Shown here piece after piece: positions 18,223 to 28,003 of a stretch of 64,000 bases of DNA; position 1 is the stretch's first letter, and each line of letters starts with the position of its first letter. The DNA is from Erythrobacter sp. Its GTDB lineage: Bacteria; Pseudomonadota; Alphaproteobacteria; Sphingomonadales; Sphingomonadaceae. Position numbers and translations under genes: made by a program. The notes under the pieces are model-generated. The model made no database searches and was not told where the DNA came from. It saw only the letters and a list, made by a program, of their open reading frames with translations. The stretch spans positions 1-64,000 of the forward strand of contig NZOF01000180.1 of NCBI GenBank assembly GCA_002695185.1, in the 5' to 3' direction.

Positions 18223-21200
18223 CTATTCCTCTCCGAAACCGCCGCCACCGGGCGTCAGAATCACGAACTTGTCGCCCGGCTCCATGTCTCGATGACCGGT
18301 GGCCCCCAACTCTTCACGGCTGCCATTCGTACGCACGACCCAGTTCCGGCCTGGCTGCGCATCTGAACCTCCACGGATCCCGCGCGGCTGTATGGCGCGG
18401 CGATTGGCGAGGATATTGGCGCGCATTGGTTCGAGGAACGTCAGGCGGCGTTCTACCCCGTCACCGCCGGCATGCTTTCCTCCGCCTCCTGATCCTAATC
18501 TGATCGAAAAAGCTTCGAGCCGGACAGGAAGGCGGGTTTCGAGGATTTCCGGATCAGTCAGGCGGCTGTTGGTCATGTGGGTTTGCACTGCGCTTGTCCC
18601 ATCGTGATCCGGCCCTGCGCCGGAGCCTCCGCAAATCGTTTCGTAATATTGATTATCTTCGTTGCCGAAGGTGAAGTTGTTCATTGTGCCTTGGCTGGGT
18701 GCGAGCCTGCCGGTAGCCGCAAACAACGCGTCGGTCACAACCTGACTAGTCTCGACATTGCCGGCAACGACGGCCGCTCCCGGAAGGGGGTTGAGCATAG
18801 ATCCTTCCGGTACGACAAGTTCGACGGGACGCAGGCAGCCGTCGTTCATCGGGATCTGATCGTCGATCAGTGTTCGCAGGACATAGAGCGCAGCTGCGCG
18901 TGTGATCGATCGCGGCGCATTGAAGTTGTCGGCAAGCTGATCGCTTGTACCGGTGAAGTCGAAAACTGCTGACCGCGCTTCAGTGTCTATCCGGAGGGCT
19001 ACCTTCACGGTCGCGCCATTGTCCATCTCATAGGCGAAGGATCCGTCCTCAAGCCGGTCGAGGAGGCGCCGAACGCTTTCCTCTGCATTGGCCAGCACAT
19101 GAGCCATGTAAGCAGCTACGACTTCCGGTCCCTGATCCCGTGCGGCACCTTGCAACAGTTCCGCGCCGCGGGTGCAGGCGGCGAGTTGCGCGCGGAGGTC
19201 GGACAGGTTGCGCGAGGGGTTCCGGGCGGGGAATTTCGCGTCGACCAATGCGGTCCGCACCGCGTCCTCGCGAAATTGACCCTCGTCGACCATAAGAAGG
19301 TTGTCGATCATGACGCCTTCTTCCTCGATCGTCTTGCTTTCGGGCGGCATTGATCCGGGGGCAATCCCGCCGATATCCGCGTGGTGCCCTCTCGCGGCGA
19401 CGAAAGCTTGTGGCTCGGCGCTATCCTCGTTGTAGAAGACCGGCACGATCACGGTGATGTCGGGAAGGTGAGTACCCCCACGATAGGGATCGTTGAGCAC
19501 ATAGGCATCGCCGCGCCGGAAGCCGCGACCGTCACGCGCCTCGCCGCGCTGTTCTATCACGCGGGCGATACTGTCGCCCATGCTGCCCAGATGTACGGGG
19601 ATGTGCGGCGCATTGGCAATCAAACTGCCTTCGGCATCGAAGAGGGCGCAGGAAAAGTCGAGCCGCTCCTTGATGTTCACTGAGGTTGCCGTGGATTGGA
19701 GGACGACACCCATTTCTTCGGCAATCGCCATGAAGAGATTGTTGAATATCTCGAGCCGTACAGGATCGACTTTGGTGCCGACTGCCTGGTCCCGCTCAAG
19801 CGCCTCAGTCCGGGTCAGGACCAGCGTTCCTTCGTCCGCCAGCCGCGCCTGCCAGCCTTTTTCGACTACAGTAGTGGACCCCGGATCGACGATCAGTGCG
19901 GGGCCGGCCACCTCCTCCCTTTTCGACATTTCCGTGCGAGCCATGGTAGTCCAGGTTCCGGTCGCTGTGCCGACAGTGGCTACCGGCTCGGCTGTTGCGG
20001 TAGCAAGGCCGCCCGAAATGCCACTGGCTTCGACGCTCAGCGCTTCGAGCATGATCGGGGCGTTTGCATCCGAATAGCCGAAGCGCTGGCGGTGAAGCAG
20101 GCGAAAGTCCTTGTCCATCTGTTCCACATCGCCAATGTCGATGGTGAGCATGGAATCGCTACCCTCGAACCGCAGACGTGCGCGGCTGGCGAGATGGATA
20201 GCCTCGGCAGAAATGCCTTGCTCGCTTAGTGCTTTCTTCGCTTCAGCCTCCAGCTCGGCCAACTCTTTGCTGAACTGTTCGGATAGCGGCTTCACCAGAC
20301 TTACTTCCCGGATCGCCTTCACCGGGGCGAGGCCGATCCCGAAAGCCGAGAGAATACCGGCGAGCGGATGGACGAGCACGGTCTCGATGCCCAATTCGTC
20401 TGCCACCTTGCAGGCGTGCTGCCCGCCGGCGCCGCCAAAGCAGGCAAGGGCGTACGTTGTGACATCGTGCCCGCGGGCCACGCTGATCTTGCGGATGGCA
20501 TTGGCCATGTTGTCGACCGCGATCGCAAGGAAACCCTTCGCGATGTCTTCCAAGTGTCTGGGTTTTGGCAGGGCGGCCGCGATTTCCTGCAACCGCGCGC
20601 GGGCAGCTGCGGGATCAAGCGGTTTGTCCCCTCGAGGCCCGAAAACCGCAGGGAAAAAGGCAGGGTCGATCCGACCCAGAAAGAGGTTGCAGTCTGTAAC
20701 CGTAAGAGGCCCGTTTTTGCGATAGCAAGCAGGTCCGGGGTCTGCGCCAGCACTTTCCGGACCAACGCGGAACCGGGCGCCGTCGAAGCTGCATATCGAA
20801 CCACCGCCTGCGGCCACTGTGTGAATCTGCATCATCGGTGCAGCCACGCGGACCCCGGCCACCACGCTGTCGCCGGTCAATTCGTATTCCCCGGCATAAT
20901 GCGCGACATCGGTGCTGGTCCCGCCCATGTCGAAGCCGATCAGCTTCGAATGGCCAAGTGGCTTGGCGGAGGCAACCATGCCTACCACGCCACCAGCCGG
21001 TCCGGACAAAATGGCGTCCTTGCCGCGAAACGCGCCAACTTCGGCCAGCCCCCCATTTGACTGCATGAAGCGCAGCCGGTCGGCAGCCGGCAGGGCGGCC
21101 CTCAAGTTATCGGTATACCGATCGAGAACCGGCGAGAGATAGGCATCGACCACGGTTGTATCGCCGCGCGGGATCAGCTTGATGAGGGGGGTCACCTCGT

Positions 21201-21780
21201 GGCTCACGCTGACTTGCGAAAATCCGATCTCCCGCGCGATGTCCCCAAGCCGCTCCTCATGTGCGCGGTGTTTCCAGCCGTGAATCAGCACGATGGCGAT
21301 GGCATCGTAACCAGCCTCACGCAGTCGCTGGAAGTCCTTCCGCGCTGCAGCCTCGTCGAGCGGTATCAGAACCTCTCCGTCCACGCCGACCCGCTCGGCA
21401 ATCTCGACCACCGCCGACGGTAATTGCTCCGGCAGCACGATATGGCGGGCAAAAATATCTGGCCGCGCCTGGCTGCCTATCCGCAGTGCATCGCCAAACC
21501 CTTGGGTGATAGCGAGTGCAAGCCGTTCACCCTTGCGTTCAAGCAGGGCATTTGTGGCAACCGTGGTTCCGATGCGAAGTTCTGAGATAGGACCATCGCC
21601 GTGCTCCGCCATCAAGCGCTTGACGGCTTCGCTCGCAGCGTCGGTGTAATGATCGGGGTTTTCACTGAGAAGCTTGTCAGTCACCAACCGGCCATCGGGG
21701 GTGGTAGCCACGACATCCGTAAATGTACCCCCACGATCAATAGCGAATTTCCATGCGGGTGCCTGATCGCTGTGTTCCAT
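18223..21780 (-). CDS. 5-oxoprolinase, ATP-hydrolysing, fused HyuA-HyuB type
   Basis: This about 1185-aa protein hydrolyses 5-oxo-L-proline to glutamate with ATP. The N-terminal HyuA half begins [20 protein letters not shown] and has the ATPase motifs [19 protein letters not shown] and the region [20 protein letters not shown]. The HyuB half starts near residue 670 ([20 protein letters not shown]) and has [32 protein letters not shown] and the glycine-rich C-terminus [18 protein letters not shown] choose ATG 21780 because the frame upstream to 21927 encodes an unlikely leader. It is the first gene of the operon with DUF969, DUF979 and DUF2891. Confidence 0.92.
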   Translation of the reverse strand: MEHSDQAPAWKFAIDRGGTFTDVVATTPDGRLVTDKLLSENPDHYTDAASEAVKRLMAEHGDGPISELRIGTTVATNALLERKGERLALAITQGFGDALRIGSQARPDIFARHIVLPEQLPSAVVEIAERVGVDGEVLIPLDEAAARKDFQRLREAGYDAIAIVLIHGWKHRAHEERLGDIAREIGFSQVSVSHEVTPLIKLIPRGDTTVVDAYLSPVLDRYTDNLRAALPAADRLRFMQSNGGLAEVGAFRGKDAILSGPAGGVVGMVASAKPLGHSKLIGFDMGGTSTDVAHYAGEYELTGDSVVAGVRVAAPMMQIHTVAAGGGSICSFDGARFRVGPESAGADPGPACYRKNGPLTVTDCNLFLGRIDPAFFPAVFGPRGDKPLDPAAARARLQEIAAALPKPRHLEDIAKGFLAIAVDNMANAIRKISVARGHDVTTYALACFGGAGGQHACKVADELGIETVLVHPLAGILSAFGIGLAPVKAIREVSLVKPLSEQFSKELAELEAEAKKALSEQGISAEAIHLASRARLRFEGSDSMLTIDIGDVEQMDKDFRLLHRQRFGYSDANAPIMLEALSVEASGISGGLATATAEPVATVGTATGTWTTMARTEMSKREEVAGPALIVDPGSTTVVEKGWQARLADEGTLVLTRTEALERDQAVGTKVDPVRLEIFNNLFMAIAEEMGVVLQSTATSVNIKERLDFSCALFDAEGSLIANAPHIPVHLGSMGDSIARVIEQRGEARDGRGFRRGDAYVLNDPYRGGTHLPDITVIVPVFYNEDSAEPQAFVAARGHHADIGGIAPGSMPPESKTIEEEGVMIDNLLMVDEGQFREDAVRTALVDAKFPARNPSRNLSDLRAQLAACTRGAELLQGAARDQGPEVVAAYMAHVLANAEESVRRLLDRLEDGSFAYEMDNGATVKVALRIDTEARSAVFDFTGTSDQLADNFNAPRSITRAAALYVLRTLIDDQIPMNDGCLRPVELVVPEGSMLNPLPGAAVVAGNVETSQVVTDALFAATGRLAPSQGTMNNFTFGNEDNQYYETICGGSGAGPDHDGTSAVQTHMTNSRLTDPEILETRLPVRLEAFSIRLGSGGGGKHAGGDGVERRLTFLEPMRANILANRRAIQPRGIRGGSDAQPGRNWVVRTNGSREELGATGHRDMEPGDKFVILTPGGGGFGEE

Positions 21781-21899
21781 CGGGTCGACATCGCACGCAA
21801 GGAAAAGGAATTCAAACCCTTCGCGTCGAAGCTTCTGCGAGAAAGAAGAGAGAGGCCAGCACAAACATTGGTTGGTTAATAGCCGATGTACGATTTCTG

Positions 21900-24005
21900 A
21901 TGGTTGTCTTGGAGGAATTACCACCAAGGGGACGAATATTGCACATCGTGTCGCTCGCTCTCGGCGGCTGCCTCAAGGCGGAGCCGGTCCGATACGGGAT
22001 TACCGAAGATACAGGAGGGCACATCACCTACATCCTGGGTGAAATGGAGGCTCTTGCAGAGCGGGACGATGTGCATCTGGCGGAAATCATCACGCGGCGG
22101 TTCGAAGATGCGAAACTGGGCCCTATTCATGGCCAAGCAGAAGAATGGCTCAGCCCCAAACTTGTCATCCGACGCATTGACAGTGGTAATACAAAGTATC
22201 TGTCTAAGGAGGCGCTTAGTGTCGATAGACCCGCTTTCGTCCAAGCGTTAATTGCAGAATTGCGTTCGCGCGACCGCTTGCCCGATCTCATTCACGCGCA
22301 CTTCGCTGATGCAGCCGATGTCGCCAGGCAAGTCGAAGCCGCTCTGGGCATACCCTTTATCTATACGGCACACTCGCTGGGGATGGACAAATGCGCGACG
22401 GGGACGCCGCCCAACCTTTGTATGGAGGCCCGCATTGCGGAAGAAGACCGTGCCATCGCTGGTGCTCGCGCGATTATCGGGTCCTCGCGCGATGAATGCG
22501 AACGTCAGCTACTTGCCTATCCATCATCCAAGGTCGGAAAAATCCATCGTCTCATTCCCGGGATCGACAGGCATTTCAGCGATGATGGCGAGGCCTCGGC
22601 ACTTGCCTTACTCGAACCGTTCCTGCGCGATCCGACGAAGCCAATGGTTCTTGCTATTGCTCGGCCGGTTCAGAAGAAAAATCTCATCCGGCTGGTAGAA
22701 GCATTTGCTGATTCCAGTTCTCTGCGTGCGCGGTGCAATCTCGTGTTGATCGCAGGTCTGCGCGAAGGCCTCGATACCGGCGAGCAGGAACAAGTCGAAG
22801 TGATGCGCGGCCTTATCGAAGCGATTGATCGTCACGATCTCTATGGCTCGGTGGCTTATCCAAAATCGCATGATCGCCAGCAAGTTCAGGCTCTCTATTC
22901 GCTCGCAACCCAAACGCGAGGGGTATTCGTCAATCCGGCTTTGATGGAGCCATACGGGCTCACTCTGGCCGAGGCGGCTGCACACGGGCTTCCCGTCGTG
23001 GCGACGATGATCGGAGGACCGCAGGATATCGTCGGCGATCTTCAGCACGGACTGTTGGTCGATCCGTGCGACACGCAGGCCATAAAGTCCGCGATAGAAA
23101 GATTGATCGAAGATGATGCTTTTTGGGATCAATGCTCCCGCAACGGCCGCAACAACAGCGAAGCGATGAATTGGACCACCTATGCCGAGGGCTTCGCGCA
23201 CATAGCATCTGAAATTGTCGGAAAAGATAAAGAGGGGACTTCGAATCCATCCCATCTCCTTGTGAGCGATTTGGACAACACGCTCACCGGATGCCGAAGT
23301 GGCGTTGCCCGATTTAAGCGCTTTCTCTCACATGAAAACGGGTTCGGTCTCGTCGTTGCGACCGGTCGGTCTTTCGTCGAAGCGCGGCGTTTGGTTCGGG
23401 ATTGGGATCTTCCTTCTCCGCTTGCGTGGATTACCTCCGTTGGCAGCGAAATCTATATCGAGCGGGACGGGGAACTGGTTCTCGATGACGCCTACGCCAG
23501 GAAAATTGCCGATGGGTGGGCGCCTCAGAAGATCGACTATGTCCTCCGTGATTTTCCGGGTCTGACTCCGCAATCCGCTTGCGAACAAAGGGCATTCAAA
23601 CGCAGCTATGTCGCCGCTTCCTGCCGAGTGGCTGCCGCAGTTGAGCAGAGACTTCATGATGAAGGGATAAGCGCGCGGGTCGTGTTCAGCCACGAGCGCT
23701 TGCTGGATGTCCTACCTATTAAGGCCGGTAAGGCAGCTGCCATGCACCACGTTGCCAGCTTTTTCGACATGCCTGTCGGCCATGTTTTTGCGGCGGGGGA
23801 TAGCGGCAATGACAGCGACATGCTGGGCGCTTGCGAGAATGCTATCCTTGTTGGCAATCATGCTGCCGAAGTCGCAGAGCTTGCCAATCGCCCAAATGTT
23901 TATGTTTCCCGCCGAAACCACGCCTCCGGCGCACTCGAAGGCTTGTTGGCGCATCATCGCGCCCAGCGGATGCGGGCACGCCAATTAGCAGAGGTTGCGA
24001 TATGA
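21900..24005 (+). CDS. Sucrose-phosphate synthase-like glycosyltransferase fused to SPP-like HAD phosphatase
   Basis: This about 701-aa fusion should make a non-reducing disaccharide phosphate and dephosphorylate it. The GT4 part (about 1-440) has the nucleotide-sugar side motifs AIARPVQKKNLIRLVEAFAD and NPALMEPYGLTLAEAAAHGL with the EX7E pair, matching SPS and mannosylfructose-phosphate synthase. The HAD part (about 455-690) has LLVSDLDNTLTG, VVATGRS, TSVGSEIY, LLDVLPIKAGKAAA and FAAGDSGNDSDML, as in sucrose-phosphate phosphatase. The product could be sucrose or mannosylfructose; both are compatible solutes. The start is uncertain: ATG 21900 or TTG 21939 (behind AAGGGGACGA). The stop overlaps the next gene as ATGA. 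Confidence 0.87.
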   Translation: MVVLEELPPRGRILHIVSLALGGCLKAEPVRYGITEDTGGHITYILGEMEALAERDDVHLAEIITRRFEDAKLGPIHGQAEEWLSPKLVIRRIDSGNTKYLSKEALSVDRPAFVQALIAELRSRDRLPDLIHAHFADAADVARQVEAALGIPFIYTAHSLGMDKCATGTPPNLCMEARIAEEDRAIAGARAIIGSSRDECERQLLAYPSSKVGKIHRLIPGIDRHFSDDGEASALALLEPFLRDPTKPMVLAIARPVQKKNLIRLVEAFADSSSLRARCNLVLIAGLREGLDTGEQEQVEVMRGLIEAIDRHDLYGSVAYPKSHDRQQVQALYSLATQTRGVFVNPALMEPYGLTLAEAAAHGLPVVATMIGGPQDIVGDLQHGLLVDPCDTQAIKSAIERLIEDDAFWDQCSRNGRNNSEAMNWTTYAEGFAHIASEIVGKDKEGTSNPSHLLVSDLDNTLTGCRSGVARFKRFLSHENGFGLVVATGRSFVEARRLVRDWDLPSPLAWITSVGSEIYIERDGELVLDDAYARKIADGWAPQKIDYVLRDFPGLTPQSACEQRAFKRSYVAASCRVAAAVEQRLHDEGISARVVFSHERLLDVLPIKAGKAAAMHHVASFFDMPVGHVFAAGDSGNDSDMLGACENAILVGNHAAEVAELANRPNVYVSRRNHASGALEGLLAHHRAQRMRARQLAEVAI

Positions 24006-25141
24006 AAATGTGCGGACCAATCGGGTTCTTCGTTCATCATCAGGGGCGGGGCCATGCCGAACGCGCCGCAGCCATCGCTAACGAGCTGATAGGCAAGCGA
24101 AGCGTCACGTTGTTTTGCGCAAAACCCGACATTTTTCCCGAGCTGGACACTCGTATCGAAGTAATCGAACTGCCATCTCTGTTTGAACCAACCGGGTCTG
24201 AAGCGCCGGCCATGGCATCTCTTGCGATGCCCGAAACGGTTCATTGTGCGCCGCTGGGGTGGCCGACGATCACCGACGCATTCGCCACTGTTGCAAACTG
24301 GTTTGCAGCGGCCCGACCCGCCTTGTTCGTGACCGATGTTTCAGCCGAACTTGGCCAACTCGCCCGGCTCTGCTCGATACCCCATGTTGCCGTCATGCAG
24401 CATGGCGAACGTTCCGATCCGGGCCATATGGCTGCTTACGATAGCGCTGTCGGCCTTCTCGCTCCCTATTCCGAACAGCTCGAGCAACACGATCGTCCTG
24501 CTCGATTACGGCATAAGACGCATTATGCATCAGGTGTCGGAATTGACTGCGGCGAGTTTGTTTCGAAGGACATCGCTCGCGCGAAACTGGGACTGGAAGA
24601 AGATTGTGACCTTGTACTCGTGCTTGCTGGGGGAGGGGGCGAAGGCACGCCCTCAACCCCGCTCACTCTAGGAGCCCGGGCAGAACCCGATACGAAGTGG
24701 GTAACGATAGGCAAGGTTCGCAGCGAATGGCACGAAACGATGCCCGGCAATCTCGACCACAAGGGTTGGGTCGATAACCCCCAGGATTGGATTGCCGCTG
24801 CCGATCGCATCGTTTCGTCCTGCGGAAATACCACGGTTCACATGATCCTGGCGGCCGGGAGACCTTGGGTAGTCGTGCCCGAATGGCGTTATTTCGACGA
24901 ACAGTTCTGCAAGGCCGAGGTGCTCGATCGTGAAGGGCTGGCTGCTGTTTCGCGGAACTGGCCTTCCCATGCGGGCGCTTGGGAAAAGCTATGGGCGGCC
25001 GCTCGACTGATCGAACCGGAGAGGCAGCGGAGGCTGATCGCCAATCAGCCGGCTGCCGAGGCTGCGGAATGGCTCGACGAACTTGCCGCGCAGCTTTGGA
25101 TCGGCTCTGATCGCAAGCCGACGCTGGAGGTAGTGGCATGA
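24002..25141 (+). CDS. Glycosyltransferase, MurG/GT28-like
   Basis: This 379-aa GT-B protein opens IGFFVHHQGRGHAERAAAIA, the glycine- and histidine-rich loop of MurG-like enzymes. The C-terminal donor-binding part has LVLAGGGGEGTPS, DRIVSSCGNTTVHMILAAGR and PWVVVPEWRYFDEQ, like the GT28 C-terminal domain. It starts on the ATGA overlap with the SPS-like gene and ends on another ATGA overlap with the GT2 gene, so all three are translationally coupled. Donor and acceptor are unknown; by context it may extend the disaccharide or a lipid-linked acceptor. Confidence 0.8.
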   Translation: MKMCGPIGFFVHHQGRGHAERAAAIANELIGKRSVTLFCAKPDIFPELDTRIEVIELPSLFEPTGSEAPAMASLAMPETVHCAPLGWPTITDAFATVANWFAAARPALFVTDVSAELGQLARLCSIPHVAVMQHGERSDPGHMAAYDSAVGLLAPYSEQLEQHDRPARLRHKTHYASGVGIDCGEFVSKDIARAKLGLEEDCDLVLVLAGGGGEGTPSTPLTLGARAEPDTKWVTIGKVRSEWHETMPGNLDHKGWVDNPQDWIAAADRIVSSCGNTTVHMILAAGRPWVVVPEWRYFDEQFCKAEVLDREGLAAVSRNWPSHAGAWEKLWAAARLIEPERQRRLIANQPAAEAAEWLDELAAQLWIGSDRKPTLEVVA

Positions 25142-26079
25142 CGATATCCGTCTGCACACTGGCACACGGCCGGCAGGATCATCTCACAAATCTGGTTCGG
25201 GGGCTCAATCATTCTACTCGGCCACCGTGCGAACTGGTCGTAGCGGTGATGCAATCGGCTCGATATGAGCTGCCTGCCACCAGTTTTCCGGTTCGCCAGA
25301 TAATCCTCGGCAACAGGGGGATATGTCTCGCCGAAGCACGGAACGTAGCTGCTGAACACGCAAAGGGTCGATTACTCGTCTTCCTCGACGTGGACTGCAT
25401 TCCTTCACCGGGCCTTCTTGAAGATTACGCCGCGGCGGCGGCTGCCCACGATGGCGTATTCATGGGGGAAGTCGGATATTTACCGAAAGGTGCCACAGAT
25501 GCTGGCATCGATTATGGCCGGTTCGAGCAACTGGCGGTCAAGCACTCCGAACGTGCCGGACCTCCTCTCGACGCGGTCGGGCGCTGCTCGGATTATCGCT
25601 GTTTCTGGTCTCTTAATTTTGCGCTGTCTGCGGCGAATTTTCACAAGATCGGCGGGTTCGATCCGCGGTATGTGGGCTATGGCGGTGAGGACACCGATTT
25701 CGGTCGTATGATCGCGTCAAACGATGTTCCGCTCTGGTGGGCTCGTGGTGCAAAGGCCTATCATCAGTATCACAGGCACCATATGCCGCCGGTCCATCAC
25801 CTCGACAGCGTGCTGGCCAACGCGATGGTTTTCGCGGAGAAATGGGGCGAGCCCACGATGCAGCACTGGCTGCGCGCCTTTCGTCTGATGGGGCTGATCA
25901 CGCCTGATGGCCAAGGCGGCTGGCTGAAGCTTCGCGAGCCTGGCGAGGAACATCTGAAACTTACCCGCCAACAGGAGTATCAGCCTTATGCCAGCAGTTC
26001 GCTGGTACTCGAACAGCTTGAAGAAGAGGCCAAGCTGGACAGTGAGGCGAGGCTCGCTCCGGCAATAACCTTGGCATAG
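25138..26079 (+). CDS. Glycosyltransferase family 2 with C-terminal galactosyltransferase-type motif
   Basis: This 313-aa GT-A protein starts TISVCTLAHGRQDHLTNLVR and has the metal-binding FLDVDCIPSP in place of DXD, followed by MGEVGYLP. The acceptor-side motif GGFDPRYVGYGGEDTDFGRM is the GGF...GxEDxD signature of the C-terminal domain in chondroitin-synthase-like and galactosyltransferase-like members. No membrane segment is seen. It is the last gene of the rightward three-gene operon. Its 3' end overlaps the convergent GT4 gene by 94 bases. Confidence 0.87.
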   Translation: MTISVCTLAHGRQDHLTNLVRGLNHSTRPPCELVVAVMQSARYELPATSFPVRQIILGNRGICLAEARNVAAEHAKGRLLVFLDVDCIPSPGLLEDYAAAAAAHDGVFMGEVGYLPKGATDAGIDYGRFEQLAVKHSERAGPPLDAVGRCSDYRCFWSLNFALSAANFHKIGGFDPRYVGYGGEDTDFGRMIASNDVPLWWARGAKAYHQYHRHHMPPVHHLDSVLANAMVFAEKWGEPTMQHWLRAFRLMGLITPDGQGGWLKLREPGEEHLKLTRQQEYQPYASSSLVLEQLEEEAKLDSEARLAPAITLA

Positions 26080-27107
26080 CTGTTTTCGTATCCGGCAATC
26101 ATTGCCTCTACGGACATCTTCGCCACTGCGCGGCTCCGGCAAGCATTTCGATCGATACTGTCTGCCGTAGCAATCGCCTCTGCCAGCGCGTCAACGTCTC
26201 CGGCCGGAACGAGCAAGCCGCAATCGCCGACGACTTCCGCCAAGGCACCGCGGTCGAAGCCTATGACTGGCGTCCCGCATGAAAGCGCTTCTGCGGCGAC
26301 AAGCCCGAAGGGTTCATCCCACATCGGAGTTACCAAGGCAGCGCGCGCACCGGCAACCTCCTTGCGCAGGTTGTCCGCATTGCGGTGACCGTGGAATTCG
26401 ATGCCGTCGACGAGATACGGTTCCACCTTTTCGGCGAAATAGGCGGCATCTTCGACCGGACCAAAAATCCGCAGCCTCGCTTTAGCCTTGTGAGCCGCGC
26501 GAACGGCTTCCGCGAGGCCCTTGTTAGGGACGATCCTGCCGACCCAGGTCAGGTAGTCTCCGACCTCGGCTAAGGGTAGCCAGCAATCCGTATCAGTCCC
26601 GTTGGGAACGACATCCAGGGAATCGCAGCCACGCGCTGCCCACAGCGCCTTCTGATCGTTCGAGGTTACGGTGAAGCCGATGTGTGGCCGGTCGCAGAAC
26701 TGCTCCACGGCGTCGAACATGGTGCCGAAAGGCGGGACGTGCTGCGACGTGAGGCAGGGCATCCCGGAATTCGCGCACCATTCGATGATCTCGGGATAAA
26801 GCGAGTTATTGTGCACGACATCGTATTGCCCGGTCCCGATCCGGGCCAGGGCACAGTCGAACGCATCGCGCTGATAGCGCGCGAGTTCGTCCGTCCCGCG
26901 ATAGACGCGCCATGGCAGGACTTCGTCATAGGGAGCATCGCAAATGGGGATCAGACACGGATCGCTGGACCCCGCCGAGGCATAGAGATCCACTTCATGA
27001 CCGGCTGACCGCAGTCCGCGGCACAGCATGTCGCAATGCGCTTCCATGCCGCCGCTGAAGGGTTCGGCAATCGCATGACGAATATGTGCGAGGACCGCGA
27101 TTTTCAC
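25986..27107 (-). CDS. Glycosyltransferase family 4
   Basis: This about 373-aa GT-B enzyme begins VKIAVLAHIRHAIAEPFSGG and has GRIVPNKGLAEAVRAA in the donor domain and EPFGLVAAEALSCGTPVIGF with the EX7E pair. I choose GTG 27107 because the family alignment begins there; the frame is open to 27416 and an ATG at 27182 is an alternative, but none has a clear ribosome site. The last ~24 residues are an odd serine- and alanine-rich tail (SLASLSSLASSSSCSSTSEL) encoded in the overlap with the GT2 gene. It is divergent from the first Crp-like regulator. Confidence 0.87.
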   Translation of the reverse strand: MKIAVLAHIRHAIAEPFSGGMEAHCDMLCRGLRSAGHEVDLYASAGSSDPCLIPICDAPYDEVLPWRVYRGTDELARYQRDAFDCALARIGTGQYDVVHNNSLYPEIIEWCANSGMPCLTSQHVPPFGTMFDAVEQFCDRPHIGFTVTSNDQKALWAARGCDSLDVVPNGTDTDCWLPLAEVGDYLTWVGRIVPNKGLAEAVRAAHKAKARLRIFGPVEDAAYFAEKVEPYLVDGIEFHGHRNADNLRKEVAGARAALVTPMWDEPFGLVAAEALSCGTPVIGFDRGALAEVVGDCGLLVPAGDVDALAEAIATADSIDRNACRSRAVAKMSVEAMIAGYENSYAKVIAGASLASLSSLASSSSCSSTSELLA

Positions 27108-27128
27108 GGTAGGAGGAGGGTCAAATGT

Positions 27129-27139
27129 AACATGATGTT
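27129..27139. promoter_or_regulatory. Possible regulator site between GT4 and Crp-like gene
   Basis: AACATGATGTT is a perfect 11-base palindrome (five-base arms around a central G) in the 131-base divergent region. Crp/Fnr proteins bind such two-fold sites, but this one does not match the CRP or FNR consensus, so it is only a candidate. Confidence 0.25.
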
Positions 27140-27192
27140 GGAACCCGCCAGCCCGCAAGACTTCTTTAAACTTAACATTCATGCATAGAGGA

Positions 27193-27219
27193 GGGGCTGC
27201 GCGAAGGTGCGCAGACCCC
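27193..27219 (+). promoter_or_regulatory. Strong GC-rich hairpin in the leader of the first Crp-like gene
   Basis: GGGGCTGCGC and GCGCAGACCCC pair over ten positions with one bulged A and a GAAGGT loop. It ends 19 bases before the ATG at 27239 and just ahead of the CAGGAGC ribosome site. No T tract follows, so it is not a standard terminator. It may control translation or RNA stability. Confidence 0.5.
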
Positions 27220-27238
27220 GACGAAACAGGAGCAGACC

Positions 27239-28003
27239 ATGCCGCTTGCGGATGAACTCGATAAGTATCCGAATACCGCAAGGTTTCTCGCAGGCCGGCT
27301 CCGCCACGATATGAGCGAGGCGGAAAAGGTCGAACTCGAAGGCCTAGTTTCGAAGACGCGAACTTTGGAAGACGGCTACCGCTTGATTTCCCGAGGCGAC
27401 GAGTGTGCCTATTCAACGCTGCTGATCGAAGGGTTCATGGTCCGCACGCTCGAAAGCGAGGATCGCCGCTATGCAGTCAGCTTCCATGTTCCGGGCGATT
27501 TCGTCGATCTGCACTGCTTCGCTCTCAAGCGTCTCGATCACAACATCGATTGCGTGGGCACTGTAAAAATAGGGTCGGTCCCTCATTCGGCGATCAATGA
27601 CGTCATGACCAACCGGCCACATCTTGCGCGCCTCTTCTGGTTTTCGACCCTGCTGGATGCCGCCATGCACAGGGAATGGATCATGAAGCTGGAGCAATTG
27701 ACTGCGCCCAAACGCATTGCCCATATCTTCGCCGAGATATGGAGAAGACTGGAAATGGTGGGGCTCGGCTATCCCGACGGGTTCGACACCCCACTTCGGC
27801 AGACCGATATTGCCGATATGTGCGGTGCCACGCCCATCCATGCAAATAGGGCGATCTCCGACTTGCGAAGCAAGGGTATCGCCGACTTCCAGCGCGGCAA
27901 GGTCCGCATACCCGATCGCGGGAAGCTGGAAGATTTCGCCGGGTTCAACTCCGATTACCTTTATGGGGATGGCGCACTTTCCTTGAGAAACACGGCGCGA
28001 TGA
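27239..28003 (+). CDS. Crp/Fnr-family transcriptional regulator (copy 1)
   Basis: This 254-aa regulator has an N-terminal cyclic-nucleotide-binding-like β barrel (residues about 20-140) and a C-terminal winged helix (about 165-240; LRQTDIADMCGATPIHANRA is the recognition region). The phosphate-binding cassette of true cAMP receptors (GE...RxA) is replaced by PGDFVDLHCFALKRLDHNID, and no cysteine cluster for an iron-sulfur centre is seen, so the signal is unknown. It closely resembles the second regulator at 28877-29650. The sulfotransferase starts on its stop codon (ATGA). The start is supported by CAGGAGC upstream. Confidence 0.92.
   Translation: MPLADELDKYPNTARFLAGRLRHDMSEAEKVELEGLVSKTRTLEDGYRLISRGDECAYSTLLIEGFMVRTLESEDRRYAVSFHVPGDFVDLHCFALKRLDHNIDCVGTVKIGSVPHSAINDVMTNRPHLARLFWFSTLLDAAMHREWIMKLEQLTAPKRIAHIFAEIWRRLEMVGLGYPDGFDTPLRQTDIADMCGATPIHANRAISDLRSKGIADFQRGKVRIPDRGKLEDFAGFNSDYLYGDGALSLRNTAR

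Noticed and set aside
22608..23255. 215-aa minus-strand open frame inside the SPS-SPP gene
   Set aside because: The plus strand has clear glycosyltransferase motifs here; the antisense frame has none.
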